A stretch of DNA of 64,000 nt from Lonepinella sp042485795 (GCF_042485795.1 NZ_CP169368.1:62001-126000); one strand, 5' to 3'. Positions 1 through 9,837 are shown, counted from the first letter of the stretch. The notes: a model not told the origin generated them from the letters alone. Translations and numbers: made by a program.

Positions 1-1891
1 TGGGCTTAGTCAATTTATTTTCTTCTATTTCTGGACAATATTCGAGCACCGTCGGAACAAGATTCATTGAATAAAATGGCACCCCTAATAATGCTCTCCG
101 CATCGCTTTACCATATAATCCACGTCCTGTATGACCACAAGCACAACAAGTCTGTGTATCACTATGTAATTGATAATAATCAATCCCATCATCATTCAAA
201 TTCTGAATATTTCCAAATTTATCTAATCGTTGAAGCACATATTCGGAATGAGGGTGTAATCCAAGCAACAATTCTTCATCTCGACTTACAGGCATATTTT
301 CTGATATAGCCTCTTCATCAGCCATATCATCCGATGGATTTTCATCTAATAATGAAAATTCATCTTCCACTTTTCCTGTCCATTGCTCTAATTTCATATT
401 GATACGACTTGCCAGTAAATGTGGTTCATTACATTCCTGACAAAAAACTAACTCAAATACGGCAGCACCACACTCACATCTTGAACGAACTTGACTATAC
501 ACCTTACCAAAAGGCCATTTTTCTTTGACTAAAGAGTGGTCTTTACAAGTACAATTAGGATCAATACATGCCCATAATCCAGATAATGTTCGTTGAAAAT
601 AATGTGCTCGTAATTTTAAAAAGGCTTCTCCTTGTTCAGTTGCACGAGTAGAAGTACAAAGATCCAGCCAACGATATAATGACTGCTCATCTAAGTTTGA
701 GAAATATTTTAATGCCGCTTCAATAGAAACGGGGTTTTTAGCAAAGATGTGTCTAATTTCTCTGGCTAAAGGTGTCTTGGCTAGAGCAACAAAACGTGCT
801 TCCGACACTTCATTATCATTATCCAGTGTTTCCAATTCATCTAAAGTGTATGGATGATTCTCAGTAACGGGAATATCAGGAACTTGACGTTGCCCACCAA
901 TCACAGCTATCTGTGATTCTGGAATATTAGCAAGGCTGGCTAAATAACGTTTTAATTGAGATTCCGCTTCTTCACCTGCAATCGTAGCTGATGTCGCCAC
1001 AAATCGTACATTTTCTGCTTTTACACCAAAAGCTAACATGACTCGGCGAAGTTGTAATGCTAATTCCGCAGCTTGTGACCCCACATAGGTATGAGCTTCA
1101 TCCAGAATAATCCAACGCAATGCTCCTTGTGATTGATTAAGAATAGGTGCATCAACTTGTCGCACTAACATATACTCTAACATTGTGCCATTTGTGACTA
1201 AAATCGGGGCTGGATTATCCCGCATTCGTTCTCGAGAAAAAACTTCTTGCGGATAATTAGCCTGTAAATCTTTTACATCATCTGCATATTCTTTGGTCTG
1301 TCCATTGTATAAACAGTAACGAATTTTATCTCCAAAATAATGTGTCCACGCTTGCAAACGCTCACGTTGTGAGCTAATTAACGCATTCAAAGGATAAAGA
1401 AATAATGCCCGCACACCCATCAAGGGTTTATTGCTTTGGTTCATTTCCCGATACAGATCTTCCAAAACAGGAACCATAAAACACTCCGTTTTACCTGACC
1501 CCGTACCACTAGTAATAATTCTTGATTGTGGTGTATCAGATAAAAGATCTTTCCACGCTTTATATTGATGTGCAAAGGGCTTCCATTGTTTTTTAAACGC
1601 ATATCGATTTTTATTATTTTCATCTGCATCTTGAATAACTGCTTCATTTAATGCGGTAACAATTTCCTTAGATAACAACCCTTCCGTAACAAGTTCTTCC
1701 ATCGTATTTGTATGTGCTTTCCAAGCGAACATGGGTTCAAAAACAGGCTTGGTGACAAAAGGTTCTTCTTCCGTCATCTGTTTACTTAAATGATTGCGTA
1801 AACTCGGATTTGAAATACCTAAAATACTCAAAGAAGATTCTTTCGCTCGATTATTGGCTTGTTCTTTTAATGTAGCAAAATAAGGTCTCAT
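1..1891 (-). CDS. druE: Druantia-type DEAD/DEAH helicase DruE, N-terminal 630 residues (runs off the left edge)
   Basis: An open frame runs from the ATG at 1891 to the window edge without a stop. Seen: helicase motif I TSGTGSGKTE around residues 127-136, DEAH at about 264-267 (motif II), SAT at about 301-303 (motif III), then a cysteine-rich part with CxC/CxxC pairs from about residue 435 onward and CCACGHTG near 590. This is the arrangement of the very large DUF1998 helicases (roughly 2000 residues), so about two thirds is outside the window. The ATG overlaps the stop of the upstream gene (ATGA), so the two are translationally coupled. Family knowledge: DruE is the helicase common to Druantia systems; in type III it pairs with DruH. 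The helicase call is firm; the Druantia assignment rests on the partner gene and could instead be another DUF1998-helicase defence system. Confidence 0.78.
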   Translation of the reverse strand, partial: MRPYFATLKEQANNRAKESSLSILGISNPSLRNHLSKQMTEEEPFVTKPVFEPMFAWKAHTNTMEELVTEGLLSKEIVTALNEAVIQDADENNKNRYAFKKQWKPFAHQYKAWKDLLSDTPQSRIITSGTGSGKTECFMVPVLEDLYREMNQSNKPLMGVRALFLYPLNALISSQRERLQAWTHYFGDKIRYCLYNGQTKEYADDVKDLQANYPQEVFSRERMRDNPAPILVTNGTMLEYMLVRQVDAPILNQSQGALRWIILDEAHTYVGSQAAELALQLRRVMLAFGVKAENVRFVATSATIAGEEAESQLKRYLASLANIPESQIAVIGGQRQVPDIPVTENHPYTLDELETLDNDNEVSEARFVALAKTPLAREIRHIFAKNPVSIEAALKYFSNLDEQSLYRWLDLCTSTRATEQGEAFLKLRAHYFQRTLSGLWACIDPNCTCKDHSLVKEKWPFGKVYSQVRSRCECGAAVFELVFCQECNEPHLLASRINMKLEQWTGKVEDEFSLLDENPSDDMADEEAISENMPVSRDEELLLGLHPHSEYVLQRLDKFGNIQNLNDDGIDYYQLHSDTQTCCACGHTGRGLYGKAMRRALLGVPFYSMNLVPTVLEYCPEIEENKLTKP

Positions 1892-4800
1892 TTTTTCTCG
1901 TTCTCCGTAAAATATTGAATCGCATACTGATATACTGGTTTAAACCAGCTATGATATTCAAATTCCATTAACTGCCTAAAATTAAAAAAATCACTTGGTT
2001 CTGTCATATTAAGCCGCTCAAGCGTTACCTTATTCACTGCCATTGCAGCAGCAAAAAAAGGCATATAAACAACAGATGAATGATAAATATTTTTTAAATT
2101 AAATGGGATATTCATTTCCCTAATCCAGCCTTGCAACTCATCAAAAAAATAGGTAGGCCAATAGGATTTATTCACATTCATTCGACACATATCATCATAC
2201 CACAATGGTAATACTGTATTATTCATAAATTCTATGTCGAAATCATTCTGCTTGTCACTCTTTGTGTAATTAAAACAGCATAGAAACGCACTGATTAAAT
2301 TAAACCGATTTTCTAGCAATACTTTTTGTATTTCTTCGGAGAATACATTTAATGATAACTTGAAAACATCAAACATTTCATTCCATACATCTATCGGGAT
2401 AATTTCCCAAATAACATTAAATTCTTCTTGGAATTGTTTCATTGCCTTGTCAACATCATTAGCTTTCATCATAAACAATACTAATGCTCTCGTATTTTTG
2501 ACAAGATATTTCCAAATTGAAAATGTTGACAATGGCAAATAATTAAAACGATTATATAACTCTTTTAAATAATCCCAACCTGAATGAGTAAAATCATTTA
2601 CCATCATTTCAATCATATCTGCATAATATTGTTGATAAACAATAGGATCTTTAGTAATAACTTGTTGCAACTCTCCGTCTATTACAACATTCTCGGCACC
2701 AGAAATGAAGCAAGACCGACTTTGTATTTTTGATGTTTTTGATGTAACTACTAAACTGGGGTCAACAATATGTTCGGGTAAAACATATCCTTTGATTTCT
2801 TCATTAAATAATAAATCTTGAACATTTAAAGAAACTAATGATAACAACTGTAATTGAACGTTATCTTTTGGAATATCATCAAAATAAACAACCCCATTTT
2901 CAATTCTTGGATCGGCTGCATATAATTTAATATCTACCTGACGTAGTTGTTTACCTGACTTAGAAATAAACATCCTTGCATAATCATCTAAATTAGCTGA
3001 TGAAGCAAGTAATGACAAAATTGAGTTTTTAAAATCATATAAACTAATTTCTAATGGGTTGACTACATTGAAATACTGCCATGCATACTGATTATTTTGA
3101 CCATTCTTTAAAAGAATTTCATAATTCGCTGAGGTATCAATATCGGGATATAATTTTAATCTAGCTCCTAAAAGCTCGCTAATTGACAATGATTGATTGT
3201 ATTTCACTTCTTTCTCATCTGCATCAAAAATTAACGCTCCAGATGATGGATAAGGAATCTCAACCAATACTGATGAGAACAAGTTAATACGCACATCTAT
3301 TACCAATTTCTCAATAATAAATTGGCTTGAAACTGTTAATTCTTTTTGAAGTCCGCTTATGTTTTCTAACTGCCCCTCCACGCTACCGGTTAATATTTTC
3401 ACCATAAAGGGGATAGGGCAAGTAATACGAATACGCCCTGTTCTCGGATCACTACCATTGTTTAATAACTTTATAGAAAATCCATCAGGTAAAATAGAGA
3501 CTTTCTTTCTAAAAAATAACTGATTATTTTTATCCAAAACACGAACAAAATGTTCACCAAAGTTTTCAGCCAGATTGGCCGAATGATTCATATCTAAATG
3601 AAAATGTTCAGTATCATTAATATAAGGCTTACCTAAATAAATTGGTCTCCCAGATGGTGAATAATAAGGCAATGTTTTGCCGCATACTTGAACATCTCGC
3701 TTAAATACATTTTGTTTCGTTGAAATAAAAAATGCTTCCTGATCATAATAAACCCAGATATCCCCAATTAAGGATAAATATTGCCATTGTTCAGAACTAT
3801 CCAATATCTCTACTTGGCTATTCTCTGCTGCTTGATAAGTCGCAGTAGAAGAAATCATAATATGAAATAATCCCGCCTCTTTCTTAACGCTTCCTAGCCC
3901 AACAAGCTCATTAAATTCATTTAAAATAAAGGGCATTTCATCTAGATTAATCTCACTTTGAGATAATTCTTCTTGATAAATAATATGCCCTTGTTGTTTA
4001 ATTGCTAAATAGAGTGGGCAATTACAGACTTTACGATAAATCTCAAAAAAATCTGACTTTAATAATACTTGGATATGATTGTTTTCTGTTTTTAATGGAT
4101 AACCCGATGTTAGTTCTGCCAAAGGATAATTTCCTTCATATAAGAAAAGGGTAAACCATTCGCCCTGAATGACAGAATCACTATTAAAACTAAAGTGCTT
4201 ATTTAATATCAGTTCCAATTTAAACTTAACATTTTCTTTATCAATTAATTTATAAGCGAGTTCATAACGTGCTATATTTCTTGTTTTACGACTTTTTTCT
4301 TCTACTGTAGATATCAATAACCCCGCCAAAAATGTATCTGCCGTACTCTCATCAAAAGGAATTGGGAAATCTTCACGCCAATCTGCATTATGTTCATTTA
4401 AATAATTGATGGGATTTACTCTGTTGGAAAGATCATATATATCTACTAATTTAATCAACTTAGTCGCCATCTCAATGATCAATGAAAGCGTTACATCTCC
4501 CTTTAAGGCTTCGGGAAAATAAGTAAGATAGGGTAATAATAAATGATAATCTAATAAAACTTGTGGATTATAAGAATATAAAGATAATATGTTGCGGAAC
4601 AGATCTTGGAAACGACTATCAGTCTGGGTCAGTAAAATATAAGGTAAACCACCTTCACGAAAAACAGAACCTAAATAACTTTTACGGTGATCATCATATT
4701 GTGCAATTTCTCGTTTCCAATAACGAAATCCGTTAATAATGATTTTACTTCGTAAATTCGCATCAATTGGCGTATCAAAGATATTATCAATCCCATCCCA

Positions 4801-5046
4801 ACTCCACTCACCACGGTATTTTTGACGATACCATTCCGAGCCATACAAACAATACAATGCACACCAATAAAGATTATTTTGTGGCTTAAAGTGCGGAGGA
4901 AATTTTAATAATTTTTCAAACTCATAAAATTCTGCTTTCGTCACTAAATAAGTATAAAGTGGCTTACCTGAGACTTGGGACAGTCCCCGTTTAGCAAGAA
5001 ATTTATTAAGATATTCAAATAGGTAATAATCACCATAAATTTCCAT
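1888..5046 (-). CDS. druH: STY4851/YjiT-like protein, probable Druantia type III DruH
   Basis: A 1052-residue protein with no motif I can assign to a catalytic family; it is rich in aromatic and acidic residues and lacks a signal peptide or membrane segments. Its size, character and tight coupling to a DUF1998-type helicase fit the STY4851/ECs_52950 (YjiT-like) family, which I recall as the DruH component of Druantia type III. Start choice: the frame extends to a TTG at 5094, but the ATG at 5046 (MEIYGDYY) has a clear GGAG ribosome site six bases upstream, so I use it. A TACAAT -10-like hexamer lies at 5086-5091 on the minus strand. It sits about 100 bases behind the rpsQ terminator in the same direction. 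The family call is from recall of similar proteins and needs a profile search. Confidence 0.68.
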   Translation of the reverse strand: MEIYGDYYLFEYLNKFLAKRGLSQVSGKPLYTYLVTKAEFYEFEKLLKFPPHFKPQNNLYWCALYCLYGSEWYRQKYRGEWSWDGIDNIFDTPIDANLRSKIIINGFRYWKREIAQYDDHRKSYLGSVFREGGLPYILLTQTDSRFQDLFRNILSLYSYNPQVLLDYHLLLPYLTYFPEALKGDVTLSLIIEMATKLIKLVDIYDLSNRVNPINYLNEHNADWREDFPIPFDESTADTFLAGLLISTVEEKSRKTRNIARYELAYKLIDKENVKFKLELILNKHFSFNSDSVIQGEWFTLFLYEGNYPLAELTSGYPLKTENNHIQVLLKSDFFEIYRKVCNCPLYLAIKQQGHIIYQEELSQSEINLDEMPFILNEFNELVGLGSVKKEAGLFHIMISSTATYQAAENSQVEILDSSEQWQYLSLIGDIWVYYDQEAFFISTKQNVFKRDVQVCGKTLPYYSPSGRPIYLGKPYINDTEHFHLDMNHSANLAENFGEHFVRVLDKNNQLFFRKKVSILPDGFSIKLLNNGSDPRTGRIRITCPIPFMVKILTGSVEGQLENISGLQKELTVSSQFIIEKLVIDVRINLFSSVLVEIPYPSSGALIFDADEKEVKYNQSLSISELLGARLKLYPDIDTSANYEILLKNGQNNQYAWQYFNVVNPLEISLYDFKNSILSLLASSANLDDYARMFISKSGKQLRQVDIKLYAADPRIENGVVYFDDIPKDNVQLQLLSLVSLNVQDLLFNEEIKGYVLPEHIVDPSLVVTSKTSKIQSRSCFISGAENVVIDGELQQVITKDPIVYQQYYADMIEMMVNDFTHSGWDYLKELYNRFNYLPLSTFSIWKYLVKNTRALVLFMMKANDVDKAMKQFQEEFNVIWEIIPIDVWNEMFDVFKLSLNVFSEEIQKVLLENRFNLISAFLCCFNYTKSDKQNDFDIEFMNNTVLPLWYDDMCRMNVNKSYWPTYFFDELQGWIREMNIPFNLKNIYHSSVVYMPFFAAAMAVNKVTLERLNMTEPSDFFNFRQLMEFEYHSWFKPVYQYAIQYFTENEKK

Positions 5047-5142
5047 CTTCTTCTCCGTAAATACAATATTTTTGTCTTCATTCCGATTGTACAATGATTA
5101 TTTGCAAAATTAAAGCTGACATAAGAAATACTTAGCTTATAC

Positions 5143-5170
5143 AGAAAAAAAGCCCAGCAATGCTGAGCTT
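5143..5170 (-). terminator. Rho-independent terminator behind rpsQ
   Basis: On the minus strand an 8-bp stem (AGCTCAGC / GCTGGGCT, one T-G pair) with a three-base loop is followed by a run of seven T. It lies 23 bases after the rpsQ stop, so it closes the S10 transcript before the druH gene. In many gammaproteobacteria S10 and spc transcripts are adjacent here; the strong hairpin insulates the inserted defence genes from ribosomal-protein transcription. Confidence 0.8.
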
Positions 5171-5192
5171 TTCATTTTTTGATTATCGAAGA

Positions 5193-5450
5193 TTAAGCAA
5201 CAACTGCTTTTTCAACGACACGAACCAATGTCCAAGATTTGGTTTTTGAGATAGGACGAGATTCTTTGATCTCTACTACATCACCAATTCTTGCTTCGTT
5301 ATTTTCATCGTGAACGTGTAATTTTGTGGTACGACGGATAAATTTACCCAATAGTGGGTGTTTCACTTTACGCTCAATGGCGATTGTGAAAGATTTATCC
5401 ATTTTATCGCTGATTACACGACCTTGAACTGTACGAATTTTATCAGTCAT
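5193..5450 (-). CDS. rpsQ: 30S ribosomal protein S17
   Basis: 85 residues, the usual length, beginning MTDKIRTVQGRV and carrying the S17 signature around DKSFTIAIERKVKHPLLGK. S17 binds 16S rRNA early in 30S assembly. It is the last gene of the S10 operon; its start overlaps the rpmC stop by one base (TAATG), implying coupled translation. It is followed by a hairpin terminator and then the Druantia-like genes instead of a visible rplN. Confidence 0.98.
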   Translation of the reverse strand: MTDKIRTVQGRVISDKMDKSFTIAIERKVKHPLLGKFIRRTTKLHVHDENNEARIGDVVEIKESRPISKTKSWTLVRVVEKAVVA

Positions 5451-5641
5451 TACTCACCCGCCTTTTCGGTTAACACAGTTTTAATTTGTGCAATACTACG
5501 ACGCACTTGTTTTAACTGATGGGTTTGTTGAAGCTGACCGGTGGCTGCTTGCATACGCAATTTGAATTGTTCACCTAAAAGGTTCACTAACTCAGCATTC
5601 AGCTCTTCAACGTTTTTGTTTCTTAGTTCTTGAGCTTTCAT
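5450..5641 (-). CDS. rpmC: 50S ribosomal protein L29
   Basis: 63 residues, MKAQELRNKNVEELNAEL, the typical two-helix L29 protein located by the polypeptide exit tunnel, where it helps dock trigger factor and SRP (family knowledge). One-base overlaps with rplP upstream and rpsQ downstream show tight operon packing. Confidence 0.97.
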   Translation of the reverse strand: MKAQELRNKNVEELNAELVNLLGEQFKLRMQAATGQLQQTHQLKQVRRSIAQIKTVLTEKAGE

Positions 5642-6051
5642 TACATCACCGTCTTAATTACGAACGTTGTTTTAATTGGAAGTTTCGCCGCTGCTAATGC
5701 GAACGCATTGCGAGCGATTTCTTCTGAAACTCCGTCCATTTCATAAAGTACTTTACCTGGTTGGATAAGGGCTACCCAGTATTCCACGTTACCTTTACCT
5801 TTACCCATACGAACTTCTAATGGTTTTTCGGTAATTGGTTTGTCTGGGAATACACGAATCCAGATTTTACCTTGACGTTTAACCGCACGTGTCATCGCAC
5901 GACGAGCCGCTTCAATTTGACGAGCTGTTAAACGACCGCGACCAACCGCTTTTAAACCGAATGTACCGAAACTTACTTCAGTACCGCCAGCTAAACCACG
6001 GTTGCGTCCTTTGTGGACTTTACGGAATTTTGTACGTTTTGGTTGCAACAT
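5641..6051 (-). CDS. rplP: 50S ribosomal protein L16
   Basis: 136 residues starting MLQPKRTKFRKVHKGRNRG, the conserved L16 N-terminus, with the LTARQIEAARRAMTR segment in the middle. L16 lies near the A site and is needed for peptidyl-transferase function. Full length, 13 bases after rpsC, one-base overlap with rpmC. Confidence 0.98.
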   Translation of the reverse strand: MLQPKRTKFRKVHKGRNRGLAGGTEVSFGTFGLKAVGRGRLTARQIEAARRAMTRAVKRQGKIWIRVFPDKPITEKPLEVRMGKGKGNVEYWVALIQPGKVLYEMDGVSEEIARNAFALAAAKLPIKTTFVIKTVM

Positions 6052-6064
6052 TTAGCAGTTCTCC

Positions 6065-6772
6065 TTACTTACGACCTTTGCCACGTGGTGCCTTTTTAGG
6101 CTGGGCAGGTTGTTGTTCTGGTTGTTGTGCAATTGCAGCCATTCCACCTAAAATTTCACCTTTGAAGATCCATACTTTTACGCCGATTACGCCGTAAGTT
6201 GTATGTGCTTCTGCAGTATTATAATCGATGTCCGCACGCAGTGTATGTAATGGCACACGACCTTCACGATACCATTCTGAGCGTGCAATTTCTGCACCAC
6301 CTAAACGACCGCTTACTTCAACTTTGATACCTTTAGCACCTAAACGCATTGCGTTTTGTACTGCACGTTTCATCGCACGGCGGAACATTACACGGCGTTC
6401 TAATTGAGAAGCAATGCTGTCTGCAACTAATTTTGCATCTAATTCAGGTTTTTTCACTTCAGCAATGTTGATTTGAGCAGGCACACCAGCGATTTTCGCT
6501 ACTGCATTGCGTAATTTTTCAACATCTTCGCCTTTTTTACCGATAACGATACCTGGGCGAGCTGTGTGAATAGTAACACGAATGCTTTTTGCAGGACGCT
6601 CAATAGTGATGCGTGACACTGAAGCACTCGCTAATTCTTTATTCAAGAATTTACGTACGTTGAAATCGCCTTCTAAATTATCGGCGAAGTCTTGTGTATT
6701 CGCGAACCAAGTAGAGCTCCAAGGCTTAACAATACCTAGGCGAATACCATGTGGATGGACTTTTTGACCCAT
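6065..6772 (-). CDS. rpsC: 30S ribosomal protein S3
   Basis: 235 residues, MGQKVHPHGIRLGIVKPW at the start, a KH RNA-binding region with GKKGEDVEKL near residues 75-85, and a lysine/glutamine/proline-rich tail (QQPEQQPAQPKKAP). S3 forms part of the mRNA entry channel. Position between rplV and rplP is canonical. Confidence 0.98.
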   Translation of the reverse strand: MGQKVHPHGIRLGIVKPWSSTWFANTQDFADNLEGDFNVRKFLNKELASASVSRITIERPAKSIRVTIHTARPGIVIGKKGEDVEKLRNAVAKIAGVPAQINIAEVKKPELDAKLVADSIASQLERRVMFRRAMKRAVQNAMRLGAKGIKVEVSGRLGGAEIARSEWYREGRVPLHTLRADIDYNTAEAHTTYGVIGVKVWIFKGEILGGMAAIAQQPEQQPAQPKKAPRGKGRK

Positions 6773-6789
6773 TTGCTATTCCTCTACGA

Positions 6790-7122
6790 TTAACGATCTG
6801 ACACAACCACAGTGATGTGGCTTGTACGTTTTAAAATACGATCTGCACGGCCTTTGGCACGTGGCATAACACGTTTCATACTAGGACCTTCGTCAACGAA
6901 AATCTTAGCGACTTTGAGATCATCGATATCTGCACCGTCATTATGCTCGGCGTTAGCAATCGCAGACTCAAGCACTTTCTTCACCAAAGCCGCAGCTTTT
7001 TTGTTGGTGTAAGTTAAGATCTCAAGAGCGGCTGCAACTTTTTTACCACGGATTAAATCCGCAACTAAGCGAGCTTTTTGAGCTGAAGTGCGAGCGTAAC
7101 GATGTTTTGCGATAGTTTCCAT
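6790..7122 (-). CDS. rplV: 50S ribosomal protein L22
   Basis: 110 residues, [20 protein letters not shown], with the hairpin-loop segment [18 protein letters not shown] that reaches into the exit tunnel and is a known macrolide-resistance site in other bacteria. No insertion or unusual change is visible in that loop. Confidence 0.97.
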
Positions 7123-7132
7123 CTTTTACCTC

Positions 7133-7408
7133 TTACTTCTTAGCTTTCTTATCCGCAGCGTGACCGCGGTATGTACGAGTCGGTGCAAATTCGCCTAATT
7201 TATGTCCGATCATTTCATCGGAAACATAAACAGGAACGTGCTGACGACCATTATGGACTGCGATGGTCAAACCAATCATTGATGGAATGATCATTGAACG
7301 ACGGGACCAAGTTTTAATTGGTTTTTTATCCCCGCTTTCCACCGCCTTCTCTACCTTCTTCAACAAGTGTAGGTCAAGGAAAGGACCTTTCTTGAGAGAA
7401 CGTGGCAT
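7133..7408 (-). CDS. rpsS: 30S ribosomal protein S19
   Basis: 91 residues, [20 protein letters not shown], with the conserved [10 protein letters not shown] motif near the C-terminus. S19 sits in the 30S head and contacts S13 and the A-site finger. Ten bases separate it from rplV. Confidence 0.98.
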
Positions 7409-7433
7409 GGCTTATCCTCTTTAGTTAATAAAA

Positions 7434-8255
7434 TTATTTGCCACGACGACGTACGATAAATTTATCAGTACGTTTGTTGTGACGAGTTTTCTTACCTTTG
7501 GTCTGAACGCCCCAAGGTGTAACAGGGTGTTTACCGAAGTTACGACCTTCACCACCACCGTGTGGGTGATCTACTGGGTTCATTGCAGTACCACGAACGG
7601 TAGGACGAATCCCTCTCCAACGGCTTGCACCTGCTTTACCAAGTACACGCAACATATGTTCAGAGTTACCGACTTCACCGATGGTCGCCACACATTCTGC
7701 TAATACTTTACGCATTTCGCCAGAACGTAAACGCAATGTAACGTAGTTACCTTCACGTGCGATGATTTGTACATAAGCCCCTGCAGAACGGGCAATTTGA
7801 CCGCCTTTGCCTGGTTTTAATTCAACGTTATGTACAGTCGAACCAACTGGAATATTACGCATTGGTAATGAGTTACCCACTTTAATTGGTGAGTTTACGC
7901 CAGCTTGGATTTGATCGCCTACTGATAAGCCTTTTGGTGCTAAGATGTAACGGCGTTCACCGTCTTTATAAAGCACTAATGCAATATTGGCAGAACGATT
8001 TGGATCATATTCAAGACGCTCAACAACCGCTGGAATATCCAACTTATTACGTTTAAAGTCAACTAAACGATAATGTTGTTTATGACCACCACCGATATGA
8101 CGAGTAGTGATACGTCCTAAATTATTACGACCACCCGTTTTAGATTTAGTATCTAATAACGGTGCATAAGGTTTACCCTTATGTAATTCAGGGTTCACGA
8201 TTTTAACAACGTGACGACGACCAGCGGAGGTCGGCTTACATTTAACGATAGCCAT
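7434..8255 (-). CDS. rplB: 50S ribosomal protein L2
   Basis: 273 residues, MAIVKCKPTSAGRRHVVKI, with the diagnostic VDHPHGGGEG motif around residue 230 containing the conserved histidine near the peptidyl-transferase centre. Full length. One of the largest primary rRNA-binding proteins of the 50S subunit. Confidence 0.98.
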   Translation of the reverse strand: MAIVKCKPTSAGRRHVVKIVNPELHKGKPYAPLLDTKSKTGGRNNLGRITTRHIGGGHKQHYRLVDFKRNKLDIPAVVERLEYDPNRSANIALVLYKDGERRYILAPKGLSVGDQIQAGVNSPIKVGNSLPMRNIPVGSTVHNVELKPGKGGQIARSAGAYVQIIAREGNYVTLRLRSGEMRKVLAECVATIGEVGNSEHMLRVLGKAGASRWRGIRPTVRGTAMNPVDHPHGGGEGRNFGKHPVTPWGVQTKGKKTRHNKRTDKFIVRRRGK

Positions 8256-8274
8256 TTCTAATTTCTCCTCCTAA

Positions 8275-8580
8275 TTACTCTGTCGCACCTTCAGCGAAGT
8301 CCAAAGATTGTCCTTCTTGAAGTGTAACATAAGCTTTTTTCCAGTCGCTACGGCGACCCACTTTCGCACCACGGCGTTTGGTTTTACCCTTAACAACCAC
8401 AGTACGCACTGAATCTACTTTCACTTCGAAAAGTTGAGCCACTGCATTAGCAATTTCAACTTTATTGGCATCTAATGCCACTTTGAAAACGATAGTGTTT
8501 GAGCCTTCAGCATTATTTGTTGCTTTCTCAGAGATAAGCGGTGCTTTAAGCACACTTAGCAAACGTTCTTGTTGAATCAT
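8275..8580 (-). CDS. rplW: 50S ribosomal protein L23
   Basis: 101 residues, MIQQERLLSVLKAPLISEKAT; the segment NTIVFKVALDANKVEIANAV is typical of L23, which forms the main docking site for trigger factor and SRP at the tunnel exit. Its start overlaps the rplD stop by four bases (ATGA). Confidence 0.97.
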   Translation of the reverse strand: MIQQERLLSVLKAPLISEKATNNAEGSNTIVFKVALDANKVEIANAVAQLFEVKVDSVRTVVVKGKTKRRGAKVGRRSDWKKAYVTLQEGQSLDFAEGATE

Positions 8581-9179
8581 GCTAACATCTCCTCAATTTG
8601 TTTTACTGCATCCACAGTCACAACCACTTTATCGAAAGCAATTAAGCTCACAGGGTCGATACCTTGAACATCACGCACATCAACTTTATATAAGTTGCGT
8701 GCTGCTAAGAATAGATTTTCATCTAAACTTGCAGTAATGATTAATGCGTCTGTTAACGCTAAATCTTTTAATTTTTGAACTAATGACTTCGTTTTTGGTG
8801 CATCAATTTCGAATTTTTCCACCACAACCAAACGGTCTTGACGAACTAATTCAGATAAAATGCTTTTAATTGCACCGCGGTACATTTTTTTGTTCACTTT
8901 TTGGCTGTGATCTTGTGGTTTCGCAGCGAATGTGATACCACCAGAACGCCAGATTGGTGATTTAATATCACCAGAACGTGCACGACCTGTACCTTTTTGA
9001 CGCCAAGGTTTTTTACCTGAACCAGACACTTCAGCACGAGTTTTTTGTGCACGAGAACCCTGACGAGCACCTGCTGCATAAGCAACAACTACTTGATGAA
9101 TTAACGCTTCATTAAACTCACGTCCGAAGGTAGTTTCAGAAACGCTGAGTGCGTTAGCACCGACAACTTGTAATTCCAT
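8577..9179 (-). CDS. rplD: 50S ribosomal protein L4, likely autoregulator of the operon
   Basis: 200 residues, MELQVVGANALSVSETTFGREF, with the basic loop GSGKKPWRQKGTGRARSG that enters the exit tunnel. In enterobacteria free L4 binds the S10 leader and causes attenuation and translational repression; the leader here has a matching hairpin followed by a T run, so the same control is plausible. Fourteen bases after rplC; overlaps rplW. Confidence 0.98.
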   Translation of the reverse strand: MELQVVGANALSVSETTFGREFNEALIHQVVVAYAAGARQGSRAQKTRAEVSGSGKKPWRQKGTGRARSGDIKSPIWRSGGITFAAKPQDHSQKVNKKMYRGAIKSILSELVRQDRLVVVEKFEIDAPKTKSLVQKLKDLALTDALIITASLDENLFLAARNLYKVDVRDVQGIDPVSLIAFDKVVVTVDAVKQIEEMLA

Positions 9180-9193
9180 CTCTATCTCCTGAC

Positions 9194-9820
9194 TTACGCT
9201 TTAACCGCTGGTTTCACGATAACATTACTATCAGTTGCACCTGGAACGGCACCTTTCACTAATAATAATTTACGCTCAACATCAACACGAACAACTTCAA
9301 GTGATTGAACCGTTACACGTTCAGCACCTAAGTGTCCAGCCATTTTTTTACCTTTAAACACACGACCTGGGGTTTGGTTTTGACCAATAGAACCCAACAC
9401 ACGATGTGATAAAGAGTTACCGTGAGTAGCATCTTGAGTACGGAAATTCCAACGTTTAACACCGCCTTGGAAACCTTTACCTTTTGATGTACCAGTAACA
9501 TCTACTTTTTTAACATCTGCAAAGATGTCAACATTAATTTCTTGACCTAAAGTGAATTCTTCACCTTCAGTACGAAATTCCCATAAACCGCGACCAGCTT
9601 CAACACCTGCTTTCACGAAATGACCAGCTTCTGGCTTAGTTACACGACTTGCTTTTTTAGAGCCAGTAGTAACTTGAACAGCAGAATAGCCATCGTTTTC
9701 AAGAGTTTTCACTTGAGTCACACGGTTGGATTCAATTTCGATAACGGTAACTGGAATTGACACACCGTCTTCAGTGAAGACACGCGTCATACCAACTTTA
9801 CGACCGACTAAACCAATCAT
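9194..9820 (-). CDS. rplC: 50S ribosomal protein L3
   Basis: 208 residues, MIGLVGRKVGMTRVFTEDG; the FRTQDATHGNSLSHR part holds the conserved loop near the peptidyl-transferase centre, including the glutamine that PrmB methylates in E. coli. Full length, second gene of the operon, 17 bases after rpsJ. Confidence 0.98.
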   Translation of the reverse strand: MIGLVGRKVGMTRVFTEDGVSIPVTVIEIESNRVTQVKTLENDGYSAVQVTTGSKKASRVTKPEAGHFVKAGVEAGRGLWEFRTEGEEFTLGQEINVDIFADVKKVDVTGTSKGKGFQGGVKRWNFRTQDATHGNSLSHRVLGSIGQNQTPGRVFKGKKMAGHLGAERVTVQSLEVVRVDVERKLLLVKGAVPGATDSNVIVKPAVKA

Positions 9821-9837
9821 TGTAATAACCTCTTAAA

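Noticed and set aside
67..309. 80-codon plus-strand frame at the left edge
   Set aside because: It lies antisense within the conserved helicase coding region and resembles no known protein.
1..5094. CRISPR array or type I restriction genes beside the helicase
   Set aside because: No regularly spaced repeats and no methylase or specificity-subunit motifs are visible.
6065..9179. Plus-strand open frames across the ribosomal genes
   Set aside because: They are antisense to highly conserved ribosomal protein genes and show no family similarity or ribosome sites.
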